31,305 bases of DNA from an uncultured Collinsella sp. (GTDB lineage: Bacteria; Actinomycetota; Coriobacteriia; Coriobacteriales; Coriobacteriaceae), in contig CABUQG010000020.1 in NCBI GenBank assembly GCA_902493535.1, positions 1-31,305 on the forward strand, written 5' to 3'. The notes beneath the pieces are model-generated. The model was not told the DNA's origin, did no database searches, and was given only the letters and a program-made list of their open reading frames with translations. Of this stretch, positions 7,546 to 14,899 are shown piece after piece. The position numbers and the translations under genes are program-made. The first letter of the stretch is position 1, and each line of letters opens with the position of its first letter.

Positions 7546-8859
7546 ATGAAGCTCACCATAGAATCGATGACGTACGGCACCGACGGTCTGGCACATGCCG
7601 ACAACGGCAAGGCCGTCTTTGTGCAGGGCGCTGTGGCAGGCGACACCGTCGAAGCCGAGATCGTGCAGGACGGCAAGTCGTTTATGCGCGCCCGCACGAC
7701 CGAGATTCTGGAGCCAAGTCCCGATCGCATTCAGCCCCCCTGCCCCTTCGTGGGCATCTGCGGCGGTTGTTCGTGGGGCAATCTATCGCGCTCCGCTCAG
7801 CTTGCCGCCAAAGAGCAAAACCTGCGCTCCACGCTCGAGCGCATTGGCAAGTTCACCCCCGAGCAGGTCAACGATCTTGTCCAGCCTATCCGCCATACCA
7901 AGGACGACTGGGGCTACCGCAATAAAATTGAGCTGGAGCCCGCTCTCGTTAACGGCCGTGTTCGCCTTGGCATGCACGGCGTCGACCCCAGCAAGATCGT
8001 GACCGTCGATTCGTGCCCGCTGTTCGATAAGCGTTTTCCCAAGACGCTCAAATCGGTCGTCGGCGCGCTCAACTATCTGAGCGGCAGCCACGACCTGGGC
8101 CTCGAGCGCGTGGGCATTCGCGCTTCGCGTCGCACCAAGGCACTCGAGGTCGCGCTCTGGACGCCCACAGGCTCCTTCCCGCGCTCACAGGTCTCGCGCG
8201 TGCTGGCAGACGCTGCACACCCCACGAGCGTCGTGCGCGTCATGAGCAAGGGCGAGAAGAAGGCCCGCCGCGTTTCCAAGGTGGAGATGCTCGCCGGCGA
8301 GGGCTCGTGGACCGAGAACATCGCTGACGGCCAGATGCGCTTATCCGCCCCGTCGTTTTTCCAGGTTAATACCAAGGGCGCCGAGATTTTGATTGAGCTC
8401 GTTATGGACGCCCTCGACCCGCAGGAAGACGAGCTTGCCGTGGACCTGTACTGCGGCGCCGGCACCTTTACCCTGCCGCTCGCCCGCCGCTGCGACTTTG
8501 TCGCCGCCGTCGAGGCCTACGGTCCGGCCGCGCGCGACCTGCGCCGTAACCTCGAGATCAACAAGCTCGACAACGTCGACGTCATCGGCGGCGATGCCGT
8601 GCGCGAGTTCCCCGACCAGGATGCCGATGTCCTGGTGGTCGATCCGCCGCGCGCAGGTCTGGCACCCGAGGCCATCGACCTCATCGCTAGCACGAGTGCG
8701 CGCGATGTCGCCTATGTGAGCTGCGACCCTGCCACCCTGGCACGCGACCTTAAGCGCTTTGTCGAGGAAGGCACCTTCTCCCCCGTCAAGATCACGCCGG
8801 TCGACCTGTTCCCGCAAACCTTCCACTGCGAAACGGTCGTCCACCTCAAGCGCAACTAG
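7546..8859 (+). CDS. rlmD: 23S rRNA (uracil-5-)-methyltransferase, RlmD type
   Basis: 437 residues. TrmA/RlmC/RlmD family: SAM-dependent methylation of a uracil C5 in RNA. Order: an N-terminal TRAM RNA-binding domain (about 1-55); an iron-sulfur site with Cys66, Cys72, Cys75 (CPFVGICGGC) and Cys157 (VDSCPLF); then the Rossmann methyltransferase domain with VDLYCGAGTFTLPLA, the VVDPPRAGL motif and the catalytic nucleophile Cys393 in SCDPATLARD. I chose the ATG at 7546, which has GGCAGGA just upstream; an in-frame GTG at 7513 has no such site. Which uracil is modified cannot be read from the sequence; U1939 (RlmD) is the usual annotation and a dual RlmCD role is possible. Confidence 0.88.
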   Translation: MKLTIESMTYGTDGLAHADNGKAVFVQGAVAGDTVEAEIVQDGKSFMRARTTEILEPSPDRIQPPCPFVGICGGCSWGNLSRSAQLAAKEQNLRSTLERIGKFTPEQVNDLVQPIRHTKDDWGYRNKIELEPALVNGRVRLGMHGVDPSKIVTVDSCPLFDKRFPKTLKSVVGALNYLSGSHDLGLERVGIRASRRTKALEVALWTPTGSFPRSQVSRVLADAAHPTSVVRVMSKGEKKARRVSKVEMLAGEGSWTENIADGQMRLSAPSFFQVNTKGAEILIELVMDALDPQEDELAVDLYCGAGTFTLPLARRCDFVAAVEAYGPAARDLRRNLEINKLDNVDVIGGDAVREFPDQDADVLVVDPPRAGLAPEAIDLIASTSARDVAYVSCDPATLARDLKRFVEEGTFSPVKITPVDLFPQTFHCETVVHLKRN

Positions 8860-8893
8860 ACTGTTTGTCCAAGACCACGCTCGATGATTTTTT

Positions 8894-8945
8894 GGGGCGG
8901 GGACAAAAATAGATTTGCTCCGAATGATTATTTAATCCCCGTCCC
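8894..8945. repeat. REP-like stem-loop
   Basis: Arms GGGGCGGGGA (8894-8903) and TCCCCGTCCC (8936-8945) pair with one G-T. An inner AAATA/TATTT stem (8907-8911 with 8929-8933) lies in the 32-base AT-rich loop. It is in the 225-base gap between the converging RlmD and PTS genes. There is no U-tract, so it does not look like an ordinary terminator. The rest of the gap holds a GGGCGG/CCGCCC hairpin at 9003-9023 and nothing else recognisable. Confidence 0.55.
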
Positions 8946-9084
8946 GAAATTCAGCGCCGCCCGAGAAAGCCAAACGCCTTCTGGCAGGTTGTCTCTGACA
9001 CGGGGCGGCCGCCTCGACCGCCCTCGGCCTTCATCCACCTCAACTGCTCCTCAATTACATAGAGCTAGTCGAGGAGGGCGCAAG

Positions 9085-10533
9085 CTAGCGGACGCCTTCC
9101 TCGTCGTCGTTGGGTCGGTAGGTGATGAACTCGATAACAAAGGCCAGGACGGCAGAGACGAGCGCGGCGATGATCGCGAAGATCATGTGGGAGATCCCGG
9201 CGCCACCAGGGGTCCCGTCGATGAAGTTGAGCAGGTTGAAGACGGCGAGGCCGCCCGAGATGTACATGAGGGCGCCCGTCATTCCCACGATGGCGCCGCC
9301 AACGGCGGAGCTCAGGCATGCCACGACGAATGCGCGCTTGTTGGGGAGGGCGATGCCGTAGATGCCCGGCTCGGTGACGCCGAAGAAGAAGGCGGAGATC
9401 ATCGCGGGAAGGGCGATGCCGCGGAAGCGCTCGTCCTTGTTTCTGAGGTACATGGCAAAGATGACCGCTCCGAGCGCGAACCCGTGGCCGATGGTGGCGG
9501 CGAGCACGCTGTCGTGGCCGAGGGTGTTCAGGTTCATGATGGAGATGGGGATGAGGCTCCAGTGGAAGCCAAAGATGACGAGGCACATCCACAGTCCGCC
9601 GACCAGGGCGCTGCCCAGGACGGAACCAACCACGGGAAGCTGGAAGATGAACGAGAACGCCGCGCTCAGCAGGTTGGTGATGAGGGTGGCCACCGGGCCG
9701 ATGACGAGGTAGCCCAAGACGATGGAGACCGTCATCGTGGCGAGCGGGACGAGGAACATCTTGAGCGCAGCCGGCATCCAGCTCTTGAGCCAGCGCTCAA
9801 GGATAGAGCCGAACCACACCATGAGAAGGACGGGGATCACCGAGCTCACGTAGCCGGACACGGGCATGATGATGGGGAGCCCGAGGGCGGTGGCGTACCA
9901 CGAGAACGTGCCGGCCACGCCGAGGTCGACGCTGCCGAGCGCCTCGCCCGAGGTCAGGGCGACCATCGTCGGGTAGAGGAGCGCCACGCCGATTGCCACG
10001 CCGGTGAACTCGTTCATGCGGAACTTGCGCGCGGCACTGAACGCCAGGGCGACGGGAAGGAAGTAGAAGAAGCCGTCAGCCACGGTGTAGAGCAGCGTGT
10101 AGAGGCCGTCGTTTGCAAAGGCCGGGACGAAGTAGGTGATGAGGGCAAGCAGTCCCTTCATGATGCCTGCGGCGGCAAGCGGTCCCAGGATGGGCTGGAA
10201 GATACCGGAGATGAGGTCGATGATGACGGAGGTCACGGTCTTCTCGCCCTGGGGCTCGTCACCGGCGCTTGCGCCGCCCGAGAAGTTGCCGGCCTCCAGG
10301 ACCGCGTCGTAGACGTCCTCGACGATGTTGCCCACGACCACCTGGTACTGGCCGTTGGCCTGGATGACCTGGATGACGCCCTTGAGGGCCTCGATCTTGG
10401 CCGTGTTGGCGCGGGACTCGTCCTTGAGCTTGAAGCGCACGCGCGTGATGCAGTGCGCGACGCTGGTGACGTTCTCGGCGCCGCCTACGTTCTCGAGTAT
10501 GGATCTGGCCAGGTCGTCGTATTTTTCTGCCAT
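9085..10533 (-). CDS. PTS beta-glucoside transporter, EIIBC subunits
   Basis: 482 residues. Imports a beta-glucoside such as cellobiose, arbutin or salicin across the membrane and phosphorylates it at C6. The N-terminal EIIB domain (about 1-85) carries the phosphorylated Cys28 in HCITRVRF. The EIIC membrane domain follows from about residue 105 and contains the family signature GVTEPGIYGIALP near residue 385. The protein ends after EIIC. Long family members such as BglF (about 625 residues) add a fused EIIA, which is absent here and not encoded nearby, so phosphate must come from an EIIA in trans. AAGGAGA precedes the start by 6 bases. The gene is the last of a three-gene operon, 31 bases after the phospho-beta-glucosidase. 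Exact sugar not determinable. Confidence 0.92.
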   Translation of the reverse strand: MAEKYDDLARSILENVGGAENVTSVAHCITRVRFKLKDESRANTAKIEALKGVIQVIQANGQYQVVVGNIVEDVYDAVLEAGNFSGGASAGDEPQGEKTVTSVIIDLISGIFQPILGPLAAAGIMKGLLALITYFVPAFANDGLYTLLYTVADGFFYFLPVALAFSAARKFRMNEFTGVAIGVALLYPTMVALTSGEALGSVDLGVAGTFSWYATALGLPIIMPVSGYVSSVIPVLLMVWFGSILERWLKSWMPAALKMFLVPLATMTVSIVLGYLVIGPVATLITNLLSAAFSFIFQLPVVGSVLGSALVGGLWMCLVIFGFHWSLIPISIMNLNTLGHDSVLAATIGHGFALGAVIFAMYLRNKDERFRGIALPAMISAFFFGVTEPGIYGIALPNKRAFVVACLSSAVGGAIVGMTGALMYISGGLAVFNLLNFIDGTPGGAGISHMIFAIIAALVSAVLAFVIEFITYRPNDDEEGVR

Positions 10534-10564
10534 TATTATCTCCTTAGTGATATTGCCCGGGCGG

Positions 10565-11995
10565 CTAGCCCAGGTCGCCTCCGTTGGTGGCGATGGCCTG
10601 TTGATACCAGTAGAAGCTCTTCTTGCGCCTGCGCTCGAGCGTGCCGTTGCCCAGGTTGTCGCGGTCCACGTAGATGAAGCCGTAGCGCTTCTCCATCTCG
10701 CCGGAGCCCGCGCTCACGAGGTCGATCGGCCCCCAGGTGGTGTAGCCGAGCATCTCGACGCCGTCCTGCTCGATGGCGTCGCGCATGGCCTCGATGTGCT
10801 CGCGCAGGTAGGCGATGCGGTAATCGTCCTCGATCGTGCCGTCGGGAAGCACCTCGTCATAGGCGCCGAGGCCGTTTTCCACCACAAAGAGCGGCTTCTG
10901 GTAGCGGTCCCAGAGGTCGTTGATCGTGATGCGGAACCCCAGCGGGTCGATGACCCAGCCCCAGTCGCTCGTGCGCACGTAGGGGTTCTCCACGCCGGCG
11001 AAGGCGTTGCCCTCGGCGACGCCGCCCACGGAGTCGGGGTCGCCCGCGGTGCAGCGCGAGGAGTAGTAGCTAAACGAGATGAAGTCGACGGTGTTCTCCG
11101 CAAGGATGCGCTCGTCCTCGGCGGTCATGCCCACGTCGATGCCCTCGCGCTCGAGCATCTTGAGCGCGTAGCCGGGGTAGCGCCCGCGCGCCTGCACGTC
11201 CACGAAGAAGAGGTCCTCCTGGTTCTTGACCTGCGCCGCGCGAACGTCCTCGGGGCGGCAGGAGTAGGGGTAGTAGCTTCCCGCGGCGAGCATGCAGCCC
11301 ACCTTGTTCTCCGGGTCGACCTCGTGGGCGATCTTGGTGGCCCAGGCGCTCGCCACGAGCTCGTTGTGCGCGGCGCGGTACTCGGCCTCGCGGGCATTCT
11401 CCCCGGGCTCGAGGACGATGCCGGCCCCCATGAAGGGACGGTGCAAGATCATGTTCATCTCGTTGAACGTGATCCACCAGTGCACGAGGCCGCGGTAGCG
11501 GTTGAAGAGCACCTTCACGAGCCGCTTATAGAGCTCGATGAGGGCGCGGTTTCGCCAGGCGCCGTACTTCTTGACGAGGTGGATGGGGCAGTCGAAGTGC
11601 GTGATGGTCACGAGGGGCTCGATCCCGTGCTCGCGGCAGCAGCGGAACACGTCCTCGTAGAAGGCGAGCCCGGCCTCGTTGGGCTCCTCCTCGTCGCCGT
11701 TGGGGAAGATGCGGCTCCAGGCGATGGAGAGGCGAAAGACCTTAAAGTCCATCTCCGCGAAGAGGGCTATGTCCTCGCGGTAGCGGTGGTAGAAGTCGAT
11801 GCCCGTCTGGGCCGGGTAGTAGTACCCGGGCTCAAAGTCGAGCATGCGCCTCAGGCCGCGACTTACGTCGTTGCGCTCCGGCCCGTGTGGGATGACGTCG
11901 ACGTTGGCAAGGCCGCGGCCGCCCTCGTCATAACCTCCCTCGCATTGGTTGGCGGCGGTGGCTCCTCCCCAAAGGAACCCTTTTGGAAATGGCAT
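10565..11995 (-). CDS. 6-phospho-beta-glucosidase, GH1
   Basis: 476 residues, normal for glycoside hydrolase family 1. It cleaves the 6-phospho-beta-glucoside delivered by the neighbouring PTS to glucose 6-phosphate and an aglycone or glucose; cytosolic. FLWGGATAANQCEG at the N-terminus is typical. The acid/base is Glu179 (TFNEMN) and the nucleophile Glu373 (VVENG). SGEMEKRYGFIYVD at 431-444 is the loop that binds the substrate phosphate and separates phospho-glucosidases from plain beta-glucosidases. The start at 11995 is fixed by AGGAGG just upstream; the reading frame stays open for more than 1 kb further upstream only because of high GC. Middle gene of the operon. Confidence 0.95.
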   Translation of the reverse strand: MPFPKGFLWGGATAANQCEGGYDEGGRGLANVDVIPHGPERNDVSRGLRRMLDFEPGYYYPAQTGIDFYHRYREDIALFAEMDFKVFRLSIAWSRIFPNGDEEEPNEAGLAFYEDVFRCCREHGIEPLVTITHFDCPIHLVKKYGAWRNRALIELYKRLVKVLFNRYRGLVHWWITFNEMNMILHRPFMGAGIVLEPGENAREAEYRAAHNELVASAWATKIAHEVDPENKVGCMLAAGSYYPYSCRPEDVRAAQVKNQEDLFFVDVQARGRYPGYALKMLEREGIDVGMTAEDERILAENTVDFISFSYYSSRCTAGDPDSVGGVAEGNAFAGVENPYVRTSDWGWVIDPLGFRITINDLWDRYQKPLFVVENGLGAYDEVLPDGTIEDDYRIAYLREHIEAMRDAIEQDGVEMLGYTTWGPIDLVSAGSGEMEKRYGFIYVDRDNLGNGTLERRRKKSFYWYQQAIATNGGDLG

Positions 11996-12013
11996 GGTGC
12001 CTCCTTCTCTCTG

Positions 12014-12103
12014 GCGCCCCCATCTCTGCGGGGGACGCTTTATAACGTCCTTGCGGCCTCGCGCGCCGGGCCCGTGGCCCTTTCCCTGATGCGCGCGGGC
12101 CGC
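12014..12103 (-). other. Structured spacer between transporter and glucosidase genes
   Basis: The 122-base spacer is mostly stem. Arms 12053-12066 and 12091-12103 make a 13-bp stem with one bulge. Nearer the glucosidase start, 12014-12021 can pair with 12030-12038, while GGACG at 12033-12037 can pair instead with CGTCC at 12046-12050; these two are mutually exclusive. There is no U-tract. This may limit read-through, protect the downstream mRNA, or alter glucosidase translation. Confidence 0.5.
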
Positions 12104-12117
12104 CTGTGAAGGGGTGA

Positions 12118-13098
12118 CTAGCTGACGGCTTGTCCCGCGGCGGCGCGACGTGCCTCCCGGCCTTCGACTAGGGAGGGGACCTGCGCCAGGCACACGCCGG
12201 CGAGGATGATGGCGACGCCCAGCCACTCGACGACGCCGAGCGGCTCGCCGAGGACGATCATGGCGATGAGCAGGCCGGCGGGGAGTTCCGCGGCGGCCAT
12301 GACAGTGGAGAGGCCCGCGGGCAGGTGCGGAGAGCCCATGCCGAAGAGCAGGACCGGGCAGAACATGCCAAAGAAGCCGGCGATGACGGCAAAGGGCAGG
12401 ATGCCCTGGGCGAGGACGCCCGAGACGACGTAGTCCGGGCACACCGTGAGCGACATGACCACGGAGCCCGCGCATACGATGACGCCACGCTGCTCGGACG
12501 AGCAGGGGGCCTCGACCTTGCCGGAGAGGGTGACAAAGAGGGAGCAGGACACGGCCGCCCCCAGCGCGCAGAGCAGGGCCACGGGGTCGTACCCGGTGAT
12601 GCCGGTCTTGTAGACGCCGCTGGCGAACACCGTCCCGAAGACGATGACCAGGGCGGAGGCCACTTGGAGGGGCCTCGGCGGCCGGCGCGTCATGACGGTC
12701 TGCCACACGAGCCCCAGCCACGTGAACTGGAAGAGGAGCGTGAGCGCCACCGGGGCGGGCAGCACGCTCATGGCGTAGCAGTAGAGGATTGAGGTGAGGC
12801 AGGTGAGGGCTCCCAGGCCCATGAGCTTGAGGGCGAGCTTCCAGCCCACGCGCTGCCAGCGGTGCCCGAGCGCGTGCCCTGCGAGCGTGGCGAGGGCGAA
12901 GAAGAGGCAGCCGAACCACGCCTGGCTCGCCACCACCTGTGCCGAGGTGAAGCCCGCGGCGTAGGCGAGCTTGTAGGTCGTGGCCATCGCGCCGTAGCAG
13001 GCGCCGCCCGCAAAGACCTGGAGCGCCGCCTTGGCCTGTCCCGCGCCCGTGGCTCCTGCCCCGGCGGCCTGTTGCTTGATTGTGTTTGTTCCTGCCAT
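12118..13098 (-). CDS. DMT-superfamily (EamA) transporter
   Basis: 326 residues with about ten hydrophobic segments in two repeated halves, the layout of EamA drug/metabolite transporters. The N-terminal 20 residues are polar and Ala/Gly-rich, the first membrane segment starts near residue 26, and a polar tail (EGREARRAAAGQ) ends the protein. The second half carries the typical PAGLSTVMAAAELPAGLL...GEPL pattern. AAGGGAG lies 5-6 bases before the start. It is the first gene of the minus-strand operon ahead of the phospho-beta-glucosidase and PTS EIIBC. The substrate is unknown; export of an aglycone or of a sugar product is a guess from position alone. Confidence 0.82.
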   Translation of the reverse strand: MAGTNTIKQQAAGAGATGAGQAKAALQVFAGGACYGAMATTYKLAYAAGFTSAQVVASQAWFGCLFFALATLAGHALGHRWQRVGWKLALKLMGLGALTCLTSILYCYAMSVLPAPVALTLLFQFTWLGLVWQTVMTRRPPRPLQVASALVIVFGTVFASGVYKTGITGYDPVALLCALGAAVSCSLFVTLSGKVEAPCSSEQRGVIVCAGSVVMSLTVCPDYVVSGVLAQGILPFAVIAGFFGMFCPVLLFGMGSPHLPAGLSTVMAAAELPAGLLIAMIVLGEPLGVVEWLGVAIILAGVCLAQVPSLVEGREARRAAAGQAVS

Positions 13099-13220
13099 TA
13101 GGCTCCCTTCCGTCTGCTATCTTGCAGATGCACGTCTCGTGCGTCTGTTCCTTGCAGTCGGAAGGCGGGCTCGTGCGGTCTTCTGGCGGTGCATGTGGTA
13201 CCTGCTGCCAAGACGAAAAA

Positions 13221-13250
13221 GCCACGCAACCGACTGCTCGGTTGCGTGGC
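13221..13250 (-). terminator. Attenuator-like terminator in the leader of the beta-glucoside operon
   Basis: Perfect 13-bp stem (13221-13233 with 13238-13250) with a 4-base loop; on the minus strand it is followed by TTTTT. It lies 122 bases ahead of the first gene of the operon, and no minus-strand gene lies upstream of it that it could terminate. It therefore looks like a conditional terminator in the operon leader. Confidence 0.75.
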
Positions 13251-13299
13251 AAAAAGGTGGCTAGCGCCCAGAAAAGTCCACGCGTTTTTAGACTGGGAC

Positions 13300-13329
13300 A
13301 AAGTACTACAACAGGTGAGATTCCGTCAA
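13300..13329 (-). promoter_or_regulatory. Candidate promoter of the beta-glucoside operon
   Basis: On the minus strand TTGACG (plus coordinates 13324-13329) and TACTTT (13300-13305) are 18 bases apart. The -35 is strong and the -10 weak. It would start RNA near 13293, about 43 bases before the attenuator. Confidence 0.4.
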
Positions 13330-13418
13330 GAAAAAACCGAGGAAAAAAGTGAGCCTCTGCCCGCCGTACCTATGGCAGTCGTTCCCCAAACGGGGCGGTG
13401 CTGTTGGGGACTGTCTCG

Positions 13419-13463
13419 ATCTGTAACAGTAAGACCCGGTTTTGGTCCGTAGATGTTACAGAT
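13419..13463. repeat. Palindromic repeat, copy 1
   Basis: Arms ATCTGTAACA (13419-13428) and TGTTACAGAT (13454-13463), perfect inverted copies, around a 25-base loop with an inner GACC/GGTC pairing. Flanks CGGGGCGG (13391-13398) and TGTCTCG upstream, and TTAGA downstream, are also shared with copy 2. Confidence 0.8.
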
Positions 13464-13499
13464 TTAGACGTTTTGTCGGGGCGGTTTCCGTTTGTCTTG

Positions 13500-13543
13500 A
13501 TCTGTAACAGTTAGGGTCAAAAGTGGGTCTAGATGTTACAGAT
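13500..13543. repeat. Palindromic repeat, copy 2
   Basis: Same arms at 13500-13509 and 13534-13543, 81 bases after copy 1. The loop is different in sequence (24 bases). CGGGGCGG (13477-13484) and TGTCTTG again precede it, and TGAGA follows. The two units together fill 13391-13548, between the divergent beta-glucoside operon and the DJ-1 gene. Confidence 0.8.
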
Positions 13544-13639
13544 TGAGATTGTTGAGGATGGGTGAGGATAGCTAATTCGGACGGGGCTATTTTAAACATT
13601 GGGAAATCGAGCGTGGCAAGCGGAGGTCTTCGGGGTATA

Positions 13640-13662
13640 AGACGGCTAATTGTATGCCGTCT
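13640..13662 (+). other. Hairpin before the DJ-1 family gene
   Basis: AGACGGC/GCCGTCT, a 7-bp stem with a 9-base loop, ending just before the ribosome binding site GAAAGGAA. A TATAAG (13636-13641) overlaps its left edge and could be the -10 box, with GTGGCA (13613-13618) at 17 bases as a weak -35. Confidence 0.35.
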
Positions 13663-13677
13663 ATGAAAGGAACCCTC

Positions 13678-14220
13678 ATGCCCAGCGTTGCCGTTCTCGC
13701 CGCCGATGGCTTTGAAACTATTGAGTGCTTGACCATGGTCGACGTCATGCGTCGCGGCGGCGTGCGTGCCACGCTCGTCTCGATTATGCCCACGCGTGAG
13801 GTCGTAAGCTCGCTGCAGATCCCCGTGACCTGCGATGCGCTCTTTGATGAGATCAACTTTGACGAGTACGACTGCGTCGTGTTGCCCGGCGGCCTACCCG
13901 GTGCCACCAACCTGCGCGCCGATCAGCGCGTCTGCGACGTGGTCTGCGAGTTCGCCGCGACCAAGCACGTCGCCGCCATCTGCGCTGCCCCGTTTATCCT
14001 GGGCGAGCTCGACCTGCTCGAGGGGCGCCACGCCACGTGCTTCCCTGGCTTTGAGAAAAGCTTCCCCGAAGGCGCCTATACCGGCGAGAAGGTTACGCAA
14101 GACGGCAACATCATCACCGCTAGCGGCATGGCCCAGTCGCTCCCCTTTGCGCTTGAGCTGCTGCGCACGCTCGCCGGCGACAAGGCCGTCGAGAAAGTCG
14201 CCGAGGGCATTCAGCTATGA
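13678..14220 (+). CDS. DJ-1/PfpI family protein
   Basis: 180 residues, a single DJ-1/PfpI (class I glutamine amidotransferase-like) domain. Members include deglycases, chaperones and peptidases; the reaction here is not predictable. The conserved Glu lies in GFETIE (residues 11-16), the LPGG turn at 69-72, and the nucleophile-elbow Cys102 in AICAAPFILGE. The start at 13678 has GAAAGGAA about 5 bases upstream; two earlier in-frame ATGs (13654, 13663) lie in or before the leader hairpin and lack such a site. The stop overlaps the start of maf by four bases (ATGA), so the two are translationally coupled. Confidence 0.9.
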   Translation: MPSVAVLAADGFETIECLTMVDVMRRGGVRATLVSIMPTREVVSSLQIPVTCDALFDEINFDEYDCVVLPGGLPGATNLRADQRVCDVVCEFAATKHVAAICAAPFILGELDLLEGRHATCFPGFEKSFPEGAYTGEKVTQDGNIITASGMAQSLPFALELLRTLAGDKAVEKVAEGIQL

Positions 14221-14798
14221 TTTTGGCTTCGCAATCACCGCGCCGCATCGAGTTGATGCGCGAGGCGGACTATGACATTCGCATCATTCCTGCCGATATC
14301 GACGAAACGCCGTTTGATGGCGAGGCCCCGCTTACGCTCGTTGAACGCTTAGCACGCGCAAAAGCCGCCGCCGTTGCCGCCGAGCATGCCGAGCCCAATG
14401 AGCTAACGGTCGCGGCCGACACCATCGTCACCTTTGACGGCAAGATTCTGGGCAAGCCGGCAACCGAGGACGAGGCGCGCACCATGCTCCGTGAGCTTTC
14501 GGGCCGCACGCACCAGGTCGCAACCGGCGTCTGCATCGTTAAGGCAGGCGATACGGCCGCCCCGCATGCCGCCGAGAGTCTGTCCTTTGTCGATGTGACC
14601 GACGTGACGTTCTACGAGCTCACCGACGAGCAGATCGAGCACTACGTCGCCTCGGGAGAGCCCATGGACAAGGCCGGCGCCTACGGCATTCAGGGCACAG
14701 GCGGACGCATGCTCGTGCACGATATTTCGGGCGACTTCTATAACGTGGTGGGCCTACCCATCGCCCGCGTCGCGCGCGCGATTCAAAAACTCTCGTAA
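14217..14798 (+). CDS. maf: Maf family nucleotide pyrophosphatase
   Basis: 193 residues, normal length. Maf proteins hydrolyse non-canonical or pyrimidine nucleoside triphosphates to monophosphates and keep modified bases out of nucleic acids. The N-terminal SQSPRR phosphate-binding motif is at residues 5-10. DETPF, AADTIVTFDGKILGKP and MDKAGAYGIQG follow in the family order. The start codon overlaps the stop of the DJ-1 gene (ATGA). The presence of the AADTIV and KAGAYGIQG blocks fits the dTTP/UTP pyrophosphatase (YhdE) subfamily, but the subfamily is not certain. Confidence 0.93.
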   Translation: MILASQSPRRIELMREADYDIRIIPADIDETPFDGEAPLTLVERLARAKAAAVAAEHAEPNELTVAADTIVTFDGKILGKPATEDEARTMLRELSGRTHQVATGVCIVKAGDTAAPHAAESLSFVDVTDVTFYELTDEQIEHYVASGEPMDKAGAYGIQGTGGRMLVHDISGDFYNVVGLPIARVARAIQKLS

Positions 14799-14829
14799 TT
14801 GCATCTGGCGCTGGGTATCCCCCGGCGCC

Positions 14830-14835
14830 TACAAT
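14830..14835 (+). promoter_or_regulatory. Possible -10 box for the P1 peptidase gene
   Basis: TACAAT lies 65 bases before the start codon in the 101-base spacer after maf. No convincing -35 is visible. It directly follows a GC-rich imperfect hairpin (GGCGC...GCGCC, about 14808-14829) that may end the maf transcript. Confidence 0.3.
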
Positions 14836-14899
14836 TTTGGCGTACCGTACGGATCCCGACCGGGCACAAGGCGCGGCGGAAAACCGATAGGAGTTAAAC

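Noticed and set aside
5842..7596. Long minus-strand frame opposite ppk
   Set aside because: Shadow of the ppk codon pattern; no domain and no ribosome site.
10565..13252. Single 895-codon frame including the phospho-beta-glucosidase
   Set aside because: The upstream 400 codons are an out-of-frame reading of the EamA gene; the AGGAGG site and family alignment place the real start at 11995.
13221..13329. BglG/LicT ribonucleic antiterminator site
   Set aside because: I could not find a sequence resembling the known RNA target overlapping the terminator.
13391..13548. CRISPR array
   Set aside because: Only two units, repeats palindromic across their full length, no cas genes.
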